DNA of 64,000 nucleotides from Xiphydria camelus (taxonomy: Eukaryota > Arthropoda > Insecta > Hymenoptera > Xiphydriidae): NCBI GenBank assembly GCA_963678675.1, contig OY783196.1, forward strand, positions 26,824,827-26,888,826. The letters are read 5' to 3'. Under the pieces are notes generated by a model. It was not told where the DNA came from, made no database searches, and worked only from the letters and a program-made list of their open reading frames with translations. A program made the translations under genes and the position numbers. This document shows positions 38,590 through 54,900 of the stretch, piece after piece (position 1 is the stretch's first letter; the number at the start of each line of letters is the position of its first letter).

Positions 38590-41500
38590 ATTACTAGCTC
38601 TGAAATATAAGAAAATGAAATTTCACGTTAATGGAAAGTACGCTCTCTACTTGCACTCGTGTCAATCGTCACGGTAATCAATAAAATTTGTAATTTCTCT
38701 CTATTTCAAAATGCCGCAATTTGAGCTGACTAGCGCAAGAAGTACGAGAGTAATAAAAGACGCGTTGGAAGGCTGGGGGGTACGGATTTTACAAGTATAT
38801 TTCTCTTTACCTTCGATTCGTCTCAATGATTCTTATAGAGCATGCACAGATTGAGCATTATCATTTAAATCGCATACGACGTAGCAAAATGCAACTCGAT
38901 ATCGTGCTTCTGACTTCTCGTTTTTGTACTCGTATCTAATCATTGCTTTAGACGAAGTACATTATTTTAATCCGGCACCTCTCATAAAATCAATTATAAT
39001 TTTTTGCTTCACTTTGTTGAGTAGAGTATCTCGAATACTAGAGCGTTAGCGAAATTGTGTTACGATTTTGAGATATCGGCTGAATCCTAATTGAAAATAG
39101 TGCAGGAGTACGCGAAGGCGACTTTTCATCGTAGGTGGTCTTTTTAAAGAAGTATCTGCTGACGTAACGAAAATAGTAGTAAAAATATTATTAAATTCCT
39201 CCACAGTTTCTCAGTAAGTATTTTCGTTCCATCAGCAATCAAGAGACTCGATGAAGACTTTTGCACCAAGGATTAAAAGAAGTATTTTTTTGTCCCAGCA
39301 TATCGCGCGAGACGACAATATATTTTTTCCATTAAGACTTGTCCGCGATCTTATGCCTCGAGCAAAGCATACGCTTTGTGTCGATTCAGATTTCCAATAA
39401 TCGCCAAACCCCTTACGCAGCAACATTAATGAGGTAAACACTTTTTCAAAGTACATATACTTACATATAACAGATCGACCAGGCATTCTATTTAACGCAT
39501 CGTTGCAATTTAGAAATTTTCGATACAAGAAAACGGAGTTGCCGAAAGCGTGACACGAATACAGCGTCAAAAATTTATCTCGTCCAACTTATCCATAAAG
39601 TAGCAAGGTAAATTCTGCTTCCACGCGTGTCTTATATATTATATTCTCGGTGATCTGTAGTACCCTCAACAACGTACCTATGTATTTATGCGCGTAAACC
39701 ACGCCGGGCTACAAAACAATCTTTCACACACAAGTACCTACTTTGCCTTGGGCGCTACACGCGAGCATACCAACACGTGCATCAGGTGTTGCGAGGAACG
39801 TACGTGAAAGACATGTAGTATCACGTGAAAAGGAATGGCACCGATTGCTTCTGAGGTTTTCTCCGAATGAAGCGACTATTTCTTTCCCTTTACGCATTAT
39901 TCTGACAGTACACGTTAATCTGGGATCGCGGCTATCTAAATATAAACGACTATTAAAATAGCTGGGGGAAAGTAGCTTGGAGTTAAGCGTATTGAATCGC
40001 AAATTCCGTTGGCCGTTTCCATTGTCTCCAATATTTTCATAATGGAAAATAATTGCGATAGTTTATAGTAAGCCGATTGGTATTCTTCCAGAGGCGTTAT
40101 CGCGTTTCGTTCCGCAAATTATACTCATTCCCGTAGGATCCCTCTCCGCTGAAATAGTATCGCATAACCAGTAGAACACGAGCAGAGATGCGCGGTTGAC
40201 GGGACTGCCTTTTTTTTTTAACGAGGAGTTTTCTCTTTCCTTTTCTCTTGATACATAATTGTGTATTATACACTGACCTATGTAAGAAACCGGTTTATTT
40301 TTTATGTTACGTACACGCATCATGCACGCGGTTGGAACTTTATTCGCGTATATCGCTGTCAAATAAGACGAGCAAATGCCGAGAACTATTATATATCCTC
40401 TGGAAGGATAATATACGCGTGAAGAGAGAGAGCTACCTATTCATATCGGGTTGCATCTACTTCGAAAAATACTACAGCGAATTTGTTTGGTATCAGAGTC
40501 AATAGAGGCAACGCTTGTAAAATGGTGTAGAGAAAATTGCAGAACAATTCCTTTGTTCGAAGGGGCGCTAGATAATATGCGATCCCACTGTCAAGAAGCT
40601 GTGATTTATTGACCTTTAACCCGCCACCTTTCAAATGCAATCTGTAGACTATAATCGTCGTTGTTATATCTGTCAGATTAGATTTATTTCATTTGATGAT
40701 TGATTGTTTTATATAATCGGAGATATGCAGTGGAAATGAATGTTAATCGTGCGCTCTAATTAACGCGTATCGGGACACACATCGGTCACACACACAATAC
40801 GTATCTTAATCTTTTATCGCTCAACTCGTATATCAAATATTAAAGTCCAAAATCGAGGCTTATTATTTTGATTTACCTCTGTCGTATCTTTTAACTTTGT
40901 AATTTTCACAATTAATTAAGATATCTCCGGTTGTCAGGGTCTTTTTTATACTCGTACTATAGAATAAAAGTGGGATAGACGTCCCAGTTTTCGTTTAACT
41001 TTGTACGCGATTATCGCAAAGCGCAGTGGAGATTTGCGAAAAATGCAGAATAGCTTTTTTATAGTAAAAATATAGATAAACACTTTTTATTTAAACTTTT
41101 CTTTCATTTTAAAATAATCAATGTTGAACTTGCTCTTTAACCGAGGCATCTATCCTACTTTTACCCTAGACGTACTTCGGATTATTACCGTCGAGTATTT
41201 TTCCATCACGATGTACATTTTTTCACAACCTAGACTCCGATCTCGTAATGAGGGCAATTTTATCGTCATTTTAATCGAGAGAAGTCGCAGTAACGGTTAG
41301 AATAATAAGGGTTTCTAAATCGAAGGAAACTTTTCAACGGCTTTATCGGTGGAGCCGCGGCTCGTGTTCACAGATACGTCTACGACTTATCGATAATTCA
41401 TGAATTATTGTTAACATTACGAAAGTCGACATTCTTTTTCCATTAACATTGTTCGCCATTCCTCGCGATCAGCGTATGATATACTCGTACTTTGACCCTG

Positions 41501-43200
41501 CGTTGACTCGTGCAATCTCTCTCGGGACATGCCACTCAGTTACGATATCATTCTTTGTTCCCTATAAACATCCGCTCTTAACATGTCCATTGCACATGCG
41601 GTGCAGTCAACAGATTTGTTTTACCAATTAGGAAGAAAACTGACCGATTCGGTCGCGCGTTCGACCGGAATCATTTTTCTGGAGATTTACGTCGATATCG
41701 ATACCAACCCAGAAAATCGAATTAGGTAGTGCGTAAATGGATTTACGATTTACGTGATAAAATTGAGGACACGACACTAGAAGGTCATACCGCATTTTTA
41801 ATCATATATTTTGATACGTTCTTCTGGCATGATAACGTCGATATGTATTTCTATCAGAAGATACAGAGAAAGATCTGGTATAGGATTTCGTTATCGGATT
41901 CACCTTTGCTCGAGTATTCTGCCCTGCTAAGACTGGAAGTCGTATCTACACTTTAACACATTACAAGATACAACAGTTTTTCTGAATCGTTTCATGCCGT
42001 GCTCGTAGAAACGGATCCGATTTTTGTTTTTAGCTGATATATTAGGAGCTGCAGATACGCCTTACACACTTGGCACAGTAATAAATCAGATAGATATGCT
42101 CAAATAGCCAAGAAAGCAAAAATCGAGGTTTTTGCAGATACGACTTCCTGTCTTAGCAGAGCAGTATTTCTCTCGGGCTTATCTTTCGTTACTAATTTCA
42201 ATTCGAATTAAATCTTTCAGATAGCTGCGAGATATTTTTATGCAATAATATAGATTGCTTTTGATGCAGAAAGACGTTAAAATGCGAGACCTAAACTTTT
42301 GCGGATCGTTAATGCAAAGTCATTTCCGTTCGAAATGGTATCCATTGTATTAACCAGCAAATTAGAACGTAGGTGGAAGGTGCTCTTTGAGGCTCCGCAA
42401 TTTAGTCATCATGCAATTAAACTTCGCCGTTTGAACGTCAATCAATATCAAGTATGAAAATGAGCGCGTGCTTCGGTTTTCATCGGACCATCGGGGCAAC
42501 GGGGATGGTGAACATGCGTTAATCATATTCTAACAATTAACGTGTCGTTAATCGAATCGCCTCGATATATCATTACAGCAATTATTTATAAAATGTGGCA
42601 CTACCAATATATTACATTCGTAACGCGGATAGTTGAGGTCATTTTAAGAAAAAAATAGTTTTAACATACAAAGGCTGTCACTATTTTTCATTATACTTCC
42701 CATTGGTCATTGTGTTTATCACTATGCAAATTTCCTACGATTTTAATGCTCTTCTTTCAATTTATCGCCCAATTATTCGAAAAGCATGTCGTATACGTAT
42801 TCAACGGAACCACCGGAAAAGGAGCACGAATAATCGTTCACCTCTGTTAACAAGTTATTGGCTCTTAAGCGATGCGAGGCGCCAAAACGTTGCAATCGTC
42901 TGAGAAATTAACAAACAATAGTTTTGCTGACCAATATATTATTAAAAACCTTTCGTTGAAAGAGAGACCTCGACTACTCGCCTACACCCAGAAATCCTCT
43001 ACAGTTATACAAGACGCGAAAATCGCGGAAAGTCGGCGATCGATCCTTCCGCTCAATTACCTGAAATTAAGGAAGCAGTAGAGCACTCCGCAAAGGAGAA
43101 AGATCTCGACCAGGCCGTCCATCGTCAGCTGACGGAATACAGTTTCATAACAAACTTCTCCCATCGAACTCTCCACACTCCCGTTGAACATGTCATCTAC
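38590..43200. other. Long spacer upstream of GPAT1
   Basis: No supported exon on either strand. Scattered open frames of 60-110 codons have no domains or matching splice partners. GPAT1 5' UTR exons could lie here. Confidence 0.45.
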
Positions 43201-45900
43201 CACCAAACACTACTTCCGGTCGAGTCGCGGTTGTTAGCGCGCGCGATTTACCAGCGAGCACTCGCGTTGCGTGTGTTAGGTATGTACTGCGTCGGGCCGT
43301 GGAAGAGCGCGCAAGTGATCCAGACGTTGATCGTCGCGAAACAGACTCCGTGGATCGCACCGCGCGGACGCATCTTTACTGTCCGATCGAGACAACGATC
43401 TTCGACGCGGCTTTGCGTCGAGTCGTTGCAGCGCGCTGGGGGGAGGAAATTATCGCGCTCCTCGCACCGCGCGCGTGTTCGGTATTGTCGCTGACTTTCT
43501 ACGAGGTGGTTAAGTAACGGTGGAAAGCCTCCACGGTACGCGTCGATCGTAGCTGCGCTTTTCGGAGCGGCCGATCGCCGAGGAGAAACCGATTCACGAA
43601 ACTATTAGCGCCGAACTTTTCCGCGCAAGCTTGCCGCAGCGACGCGCTAGCTAGGATCAATTTTTAAATCCTGTGCCGTCACGGCCACTGTCAACGCGTT
43701 CCCCACGCTTGTTACCTCCCGTCGCATGGACGCACGTGGTGTGTGTGAGGCTCTTATCCGCGCGAAGTCACTCTGCTCCGATTTTTGCTCGATTTATATC
43801 TTCGCGCACCACGCGTCTTCTCGCAAGGGGTGTTTCGAAATGTTGTACATCTTGACAGCGTACTTGCTATGTTCTTCGATCGGACAGTTAACGCATGAAC
43901 GCGAGTTTGAACGATTTCACGTAATTCTCATTCAATTAGACCGAGAATGAATTCTTTTATATAAATTTCGTAAGATAAAAAGTACGTTTCGTTGACTATT
44001 CTTCAACGCTCCGATCGGTATGACTCGTCGGTTCGAGCGCGCGATCGACACTCCGGTCCCATACGGAAACCGTTAATCGTAGAGTCAGCACTCACGAGTA
44101 GGCACGTGCGTGGCTCTCGCTTCGTTCTACTTGTATATGTAGCAGATTTTTGGCGACGGCTCGGGAATGGAGGAGGACGGTCACACGAGTCCCCTTTTGC
44201 ATGTACCCAATGAGGTACCTTTAGCGACTTTTTTCGCCTTTTTGACAAGCTGTCATAATGAGAAGTTAACCATTGAGCCCCGGCAGACGGTCGGTTTTTT
44301 GCTACATATATGTGGTACTTTTACTACAAAAATTCAAATCTTTTGTACCCGATGAAGTAACTTATTTGCCACTTGGCCGTAGGTCTATAGGTCGTGCGGC
44401 CACCGCGTGCGTCTTTGGACGCGCGGAAGAACGTGTTACATTATATCTGGCGGCTTCAACCGAAGAAGTTAGTCTCGTAGCAGCGCGAAAGATAAGGTCC
44501 GTGCGCACCGTAGTATCTTGACACACAGATTCTTGATGTTCTCTCACGCTGTTTCCATTATCAACACACAACGCCAGCAATACGGCACGGCGTGCCGCCG
44601 GGAAGTCTGCGAAGTTGACGGATATCGCGATTTCTCGAGTCGGACGGCGGGATTGTCGGTTTAATTACACAGTTCGTCGAGGATGCACATTTTGTCGGAA
44701 AAGCGAGAAGCGAGGATAAATGACAAGTGTCGATGACTGAACTGGTCGAGCGGCCGGGAGGACATTTAGCGAACGTTATACTATGTGGCTTCGAGTGCAT
44801 CGGCGATGCACCGAGCCGTCCACCTATAGCTGCTGGCTTGGTAACGGACAATAATTGTTCAGCGGCATCGAACAGTTCGGTAGCGGTCGATAAATCGGAG
44901 GAATCTCTACAGGTAAACTTCTTCTTCTTCTTCTTCTTCTTCTTTTGTGCAGAAAGTGCGCGTAATTAGGCGTCCATCTAAATTGCATGACGTCAAAAAA
45001 CAAAATCCTTTCGTACGAGCAAACATTTTCTTGTGTCTACTGAATTATTTATTCTCGAAGAAGTAATTTTTCTTTTAATAGAGTGCTGTAATGTAAATTT
45101 CTCGAGCATAAAGCGCACGCGAGGAGCATACAACATTCATGACGCACGTTTGGGTTTGAGACGAATGACATGTAGTTTCTCTTCTTTAATTTTTCGCGCA
45201 AATATTTTCTGGCCGTATCTTGCGTTGTTTTCTTCTTCTAAGATTCAGCGTTGAATATTGAATGATGGTAATTTTTCAACGAGATTTCTATACGTCCTGA
45301 AAATTTCGTATATTTCTGTCCTATTAAAGCGTACGGCTATTCTAAAACGTTCTTCCTTTTAAACTTCAGAGGGACAATCCTTGAAGAGGATTCTCCGACC
45401 GCTGATAGATCGTCGACGTACACAGTCAGGGAATCTTAATGGACGACCACAAATAGACGCGCAATAAGGTCTGAGAAAAAACGTTAATAGTTCTCAATGG
45501 GATTAATTTACGGGGGTCCAGTGCGAGCCCGGCAGACTCCACGTTTGTCCCCACGGTTCGCCCTGTACGAAGTATATCGTGGTTCACGTGCAGAACGCGT
45601 CGCGCGATCGCGTGAGGTATACGACGACGGAGAGAAAGGAGTGTTTACAGGGCACACATCCGCAGTCGACATTCGTGACTCTTCCGACGACGTTTATAGC
45701 CAATTTAGAGCAAACGGTAGTCGCGTGATGAACGGTAGAGCAGAGAGTTCCTCGACAAACTGCTGGTGTTCTCCAACGAATGCCAGTGAGTGTGAGGAGT
45801 AGGTACAGCAAGAGACCGCGCGTACCAATGCGATTATTCTTCGATAAGTGTACCTATACAATACACGCGCAGAGAAAATAGACGACGCGTGCGGAATGCG
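43201..45900. promoter_or_regulatory. CpG-rich island, likely promoter region
   Basis: The base composition changes sharply: CGCG, GCGCGC and similar words are frequent at 43200-43720 and again at 44360-44900 and 45500-45900, against an AT-rich background. A good donor follows at about 43279 (TTAG before GTATGT). A (TTC)n microsatellite occupies about 44919-44945. The region looks like the 5' end of one or more genes, but which gene, and on which strand, is not clear. GPAT1 (-, start 38589) is the nearest candidate. Confidence 0.4.
44733..44912 (+). CDS. Possible orphan coding exon
   Basis: An open segment starting MTELVERPGGHLANVILCGF and ending at CTACAG before GTAAAC, 60 codons, phase 0. 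Composition is protein-like and GC-rich. No domain is recognised and no compatible downstream exon was found: joining to the acceptor at about 45370 gives a stop after four codons. It may be the first exon of a gene with a distant partner, or chance in a CpG-rich promoter. Confidence 0.25.
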
Positions 45901-48650
45901 GGTAGAGGTAATAACAGTCTTAAAATGCAAAGTTTCTCTCGCTCGCGCGAGATCAGAGGAAAAACGCGCGCTGCATCCGATCGCGGATCAGATTCTCAGG
46001 CGCTTTTGAAAATACATTCACTGCATTCGATATTACGACGATTGAGCCAAGAACCCATACGTGTAATTACAGTCAATTAGTAGCGCTTAATCTCCCGTTT
46101 CTTTTATCATTTTAGCGTCTAGTCTCTCATATTGATCGATATTCGATTTTTAGCAGTTTTGCCTTTATTTTAGGATTACGTTCGAATATTTTGAACGTGC
46201 GAATAAATTTATCCCATTGATGCCTCTTATCAAGTCGACCCTATAGTATTAATTTGCTACTCAATAGATTTATTCTCGCGAGATTCACTGATAATGGCAA
46301 TCCGGGAGTCGGCAAGCGGCAGTCGGTCTTCTTCAAGGTCGCCCCCTTCCCCAACCACTTTTTCTTTGAAAGAATTTAGTTTCTAGAGAGAGTCCTTTAA
46401 TGTCTTCACCTCGTATCCGATACGTGAGGAGCGTGCTTCAGCATTGTTTGTAGCTTTGCAAGTAGGATGAGGTATTGTATATCTTACTTTGCATATAAAA
46501 AGAAACGCAGCGATTTATGCCGAAGAGCGTTAAAAACCGATGAAATGTACGCGGATGTATAAATTATCGAAATTTTAGTTAAAAAAAAGATACAGATACC
46601 AGACTTTTCATGCAAATTTAAACGTGCATGTATCGTAAGTTATAAACGTATGCAAACATAATTCCCTTTTCATATTAGCGAGCATGCGATAAATCGTTGT
46701 TTATGTCGTCGTAAAAAATGAAGTATTTTCAACCATATCGCGGCATTTCTTCGATGTTTAGAAACCGGTGCTTCAACAATTGCAATAATTTGAATTTGAT
46801 AATGTATGTATATCTGAGATATAAATAATCAAGCAAAGCGAACTGGATTATTAAATATGAAAAGTACGTCACGAATCGAGCCTTTTAACAAATTGTGTCT
46901 TTAAAAGAAAGTGCTGACCGAGTTGTCGACGTAGCAAGAACAAAGCGTAACATATTTTTTGGCAAGCCATTTAGTTCGCTGGAACATGTCTGCAAGTTTC
47001 GACATTAATTCTATTTAAATCGCGAAAGATAAAAACCCTGGCGGTTGGCCAAGAAAACATTGCCGAACCCTTTTAGGTATCCCTTACTGTACTGGTGGTA
47101 CTGGTGCAAAAACATAACCTTGTCGGCACAAAGTCACTACAAAGATGGAAGCATAAACATAAAAGTTGACTAACCTTTACTGCTGTCGTTCGAGGAAACA
47201 TATATCAATCGATGACGATTGTTCACCAATATTCACACTCGAGTAATAACGCAAAACCGCGAAAATGTAGAAATTATAACCCGTACGTAAAACACATTTC
47301 ACTAACGGCCCAGATGGCGTACTGCGCTTATCTCCCTTGCTCCTGACTACCTCACAGCATCGTATACCTGTTTATATGTATAAGTATCTTCACTCCATTC
47401 GAACGGAACAACCGAGTGTGCCCGATTAGGAACCGGAAATACCCGAGAACCCCCGCAAAATATGTACCTATATACAGCATTTTTCAAATCGTACTTGCAA
47501 AATGCTTTACTTTTACTTTAGACAATGCAGAGATGTAAGCGCAGGGCAATTTATAAACGAAATGGAATGGTTCACAAATGAATAATTTAAGAATTAGGTC
47601 GGGCCGTAAGTGTACGCGCAATTGGGAGTGAATGATTCAGAAAAAAAATGCTGAGTTTTCAATAGATTTTATACATTTTTTTCTGTAGTTATATTTATCT
47701 TACAATAACACTAACAGAGTTTGAACAGTGTGCACATATTTTCAACCACCAATATTGATTCAATTAAGGATAAATTCTTTTTATAAGCAAGAGTATTTAC
47801 AAAATACTCAAGTATTTAAGCAAGCAAAAATGTGAGAGGAAACTACAGCGAACACATTGAATTCAACATGTGTTCATTTATTTTCTACCCTTGATAATAT
47901 ATATTTAACAGAAAATGTGTTTCCATCTTTTTTACACCTAAAATAAAAACAATATATATGACGTTGGTGGACAGTTTCTTATCAGGGAAAGGCGGTGTGA
48001 TTCATACAAATGAAAATTTTGAATTGGAATGTAGGATGCACGAATTCAAGTATTGTCGGGTGTACTAAATTTTTTCTTAACAATAATACTGAATATATTA
48101 CAATTTACAATTACGTTTCTTCTTTCGCAAATGAAAGTGAATTAGAGCTTTGGAGGTCTTCAATGAAACGTAGATGGTGTTTGCAGCTTTTATCGGACGA
48201 TAAGTAACACGTTTGGCCTTGGTGTTGCTGCGGCCGTTCCTATGAACACCCGTGCTCTCTCTAATTCGGGAATTTCGACGGCATGCGAACAAGTTAAAAT
48301 GATAAATAAGACATTAAAAATGGAGAAAATTCCCATGGAAACAATATCCCATTTTCGAATTATTTTATCATTTATATGTGTCAAGAACAGAATACGTTTG
48401 GACGTAGATGTCGATCTTGTAATGATTCAAGGACGCCCAACGGGAACTCGACGTGTCGCGAATAATTAGTAAGTTCCGAGTTCTATTGACCTCCGTATTG
48501 AGGAGTACGACAACCTTGAAAATCCGAAATATAATCGTATAGATCGCGGCTTGATGAAATACGTTCGATACTTGGATCGCGAGTGAGTACACTTACATTC
48601 GTCAGATCGCTTCCAGTACAACGCAATCGGAACTAAAGTGTGGAGAACAA
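45901..48650. other. Spacer 3' of V-ATPase subunit B
   Basis: AT-rich, no supported gene. The right end, just below 48651, is presumably the 3' UTR of the V-ATPase subunit B gene. Confidence 0.45.
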
Positions 48651-51061
<2,411 letters not shown>

Positions 51062-51961
51062 CTTGACTGGGTTTTCTGCTTGCGCTCCGCGACGTTCGCC
51101 AAATAGCAGAAAGCAGCGGCTGTGTGCGCCTGACTGTCGCTGCGCTGCTGGAGGAAGACAGAAGTAAAGAACCAGTGGTGGGGATGAAAATAATTTACGG
51201 TCTGAGGGTAAATAAGGAAAGTCGGGAAGAGTATGCGGGGTGAAGGTGATGCGGATGAGTTTAGTAAATGAATACAAGTAACAAACTAAAGAGAAGTCTA
51301 TATCAGAGATATGCGAGATGAAGTTCCCAGCAAAACGAGTAGAGAGGAGGGAATACAAAATGGCTGTGATACTTCGCAAGGTTAAGAGATGTGAGAAACG
51401 TACACGAGAGGACAGCACATGTAGCGCAACTGATAAAGATGTAATGATAAAAATGTCAACCATTGGGTGTTGCTAAACAAAGATAGATTCCAATTTCTCG
51501 GTTACACGAATGAAAGAGGGTGGTGGAAGCACGTGAAATCACGTGGTCGCGACTAGGGCGTATAAAGCGTTTTTCTAATTCTTTTACTAATAAATCGCAA
51601 ATAAAATCATTCAAGGGAAGAGCAAAGAAAATTTGTTGAATCTTATAGGTACAAGATTTTAGATAATTTCAAGGAGACGGTTGAGGATCTCAGTTGACAG
51701 TTAAGCTCGCAAAGTATACTAACGCGCCATCTTATTTCTGACACTGGAAGTTTGTTATGCGGTGTGCGCAAGTGCACCAAGCTTGTTGACTTACCATACT
51801 CTTCAGTCTACTCACATCTATTGAGGGGAGAGTGTGATCGGTCCAGATCGGTCGTGTCGCGCGAGTCTTTCTCGGCAGTGTTGGCTCATTTTCCTTTCGC
51901 CCTCCGTGTGCGATTAAAACGCGTGTTTCTCGGTTCGAATAGTGTGCAACTTTGAAAAATA
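51062..51961. promoter_or_regulatory. Divergent promoter region, Vha55 / CoA-transferase
   Basis: A 0.9-kb gap between the start codons of two divergent genes. It must hold both transcription starts. The V-ATPase frame stays open through 51463, which is probably 5' UTR. Two CACGTG-like or CACGTGA motifs occur near 51530-51545; their meaning is unknown. Confidence 0.5.
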
Positions 51962-54900
51962 ATGGCTACTCTCAAACGCGTGACAGAGCTGTCGCGAGCT
52001 TTGTCCGTATCCTGGTATTCCCGCCTCCAAACGCCAAAAAGCTTCCACACGTACGTCAACGAACCGGCGATGCCAATCCCCAACAAGGAGCCCAATTGGG
52101 TCAAAACTGCCGACGAAGCCATCGAGAAAGCTGGATTAAAATCACGTAAGTAGCGATCCCACATTCGCAAGACTACGTATCCTCTTTTTGAAGTGACGCG
52201 ACAGCTTGAGGGAATGGTGGGTCCGGTTAGCCCGGTCGCGAGATTTCTTGCGTCGATCGGCGGGTTTTTTTTTTGGACTTGACCATTTACAGGTGGAAAG
52301 GCGTAGAAATAATTCAAGATTATCCTAATAAAATGACGAATAGTTGTATCTATCGATTGCTGTTATGGGAATTGGGAATCCTTGGCGATACATCGCTTTT
52401 TATTTTTTGTTTTGAATGATTATATCGTGTGGTTATCCTGTGCACTCTGCCACGTAAACCACACGATAGTGATTCGACGGTTTCTCCGATTACTTGATTT
52501 TTTTTACACGGAAATGTGCAACATATTTATTCAAACTTTTGACACCTGTTCATAGACATTTCATACGAATATCCACTGTTTCGGGAAGAAATAATTGCTA
52601 ATTTTTTAATTTGGCTCATAATACGATGAAGTGAAAGAGAATAGGATGTCACACTTGAAGTGTTGACACAAGGAGGCGGTCTTGTTTGGCGTCCAAAGGA
52701 CCCTCCCTATATACCTTACGGCCTTCTCATGAATGGCTATAATCTGGGATAATGTGCACACACACTTACATACACACGCTACCCATATCTCTGCGTACCA
52801 AACTTCTCAGAAATAAAATGCCACCAAAATAACAATTTTTTAACAAACGTGGGTGGAAAGTAAATATTTCGTGCCTTTGAATCGCGCCTTGCATTTTTTT
52901 TTCCATTACAAACAATTTATGCGGAGACGAACGCGCGTCGAGGACAGTTAAAGAGATCGCTTGGACCATTTCTGTATAAACTGGGTCAATATGAACGGAT
53001 TCTCGCGTCGCAGAACTGGTAGAAGCAGCGCGTATCTTCCCGGGGAAAAGATTATCATATTCGGAAGTTAGACAAAATATGATAAACGAAATATTTGGGT
53101 CGTGTGTCGGATACGAAATATGCTGGAAAATAATCATTACATAACGGCACCTACCTACAGATATATACCTATGCGCGCAACGAATGCAAATTGACGGCAA
53201 TTGACTCGCTCCTCCTATGTAATGCAATTCGCCCTACGAAGGTACCTCAGTTCATCCGGCACTCCAGTTCATACTCCGACGAGCTTGTTTGATGATTTTT
53301 TTATATCTAATCACGAGAGACACGCTTTGTTTGTTGCAAAATAGTCGATATTCTTATACACTAGCATTGTATTTTATCTCTACACTGGGCTTGTGTATAC
53401 CGTAAAAGCGTCAAGTCATGTAAATATCTGCAATGATACGCGAATACTAATGCAGGAGTGATTCACGGGACGCCATTTACTTTATCTCATTCTCGCAAAA
53501 TAACGCAAACTCCCTAGATATTTTCCTCCTCGGCTCGTTTCGTAGCTACGGATCGCACCTGAATCTTACGCCTCCTGATCACGCTGAGATATTCGATACC
53601 TACTTACTAATATTAGGTATTCTAGGTCCAAATAGAACGACGATGGTTTCGGATCGTTGACGCGAATCTTGCGTAAACACCTGATCTATTAATATTGTGC
53701 GTCTGCTTCAATGAAAATCGTGAATCGTCTCGCACAGAGCAACAACATACGAGCAGTCAATGCATTCAATACGCCCTTTGACCCGTTCTGTCTGTATCGT
53801 TCTACCTGTAGTAAGATCAGCAGGTGGTTTCTCAAAGGCGATACTGTTCAGCTATTTATAACTTTTTACCGAAGGACCTACGAGCGTTGACAATTTTTAC
53901 ACGCATTTGAAATATATTCCTGGTCACAGCCAAAATCAGTCGAACTCCCCCGAAAACATTTTTAATAATCAGAACGCATTCCTATCCGCTGAAATCATCC
54001 CGAGCTTTCTTGATGACGTAGCGCGCGGGCTAGCTTCACCGTCCTTATTTCGAAGAATATCGGATTCTTCCATCGTTTTTCTCTGTTTGCCGCGGGCGTT
54101 TTATTGCGATCTATCGTGTTTTCATGGTCTATATTGACGCAACGCTTCTGACCAGTTGCGGGGTCAATGCAGGTACGTACAGATAACTAATCGAAAGAAA
54201 CATTGGCCGGTACAAAGTTCAACATTGTAGAGGTTTTAAATATATTTACAAGTAACAACGTCAATATTGCGTCACGATGGACATAGTATACATTATTTAC
54301 TCGATTTCAAAGGTCTTTCAACTCTCAGATAAACACGAATTACGATTACGATATTTATCGTTCGCACATTGTATGCGTAACGCGAAACTATTGTATATAC
54401 CGCTAATTTCACTGCAGGAGAGCTTCAAAATCAGTACCTCTCTCTCCCATGGAAATCTTGGTCCGATAAGATTCTAAAGAATGTTTAATCCAGTGAAACC
54501 CTCGAACCTAAGGCGATAGTCTCGCTGCGGGTGCGTGCTACTATCGAATGAGGTCTGCTAAGTAGTCTAATTATAATTGTACCAGTTGTCCTACGATATA
54601 GGCGAATATGTACGATATTTGATCGGGAGGAAAAGGTTCGCTTTGTGCTTCGTATAATATGCAGTTTATGGAGTTTTTGTTCTAATTGTTTTTACGCTTA
54701 TATACATATACACAAGATAAACGTACTCATTTTCATCTAATTATAAATCTGCAACTGCATAGCTGCGACACACCTATGAAACACAGGAAGCCTTGATCCA
54801 CATTGAAAAATGCATGAGCTTTATTCTGATATTTTTTCGTACAATTATAATAGACTTCTATCGTGCCAAATTTCGGAGCTCAAGCTTCTGTTACGCGAGT

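Noticed and set aside
44733..45450. Two-exon gene joining 44912 to the acceptor at about 45370
   Set aside because: The join gives a stop after four codons, so the exon was kept only as a low-confidence orphan.
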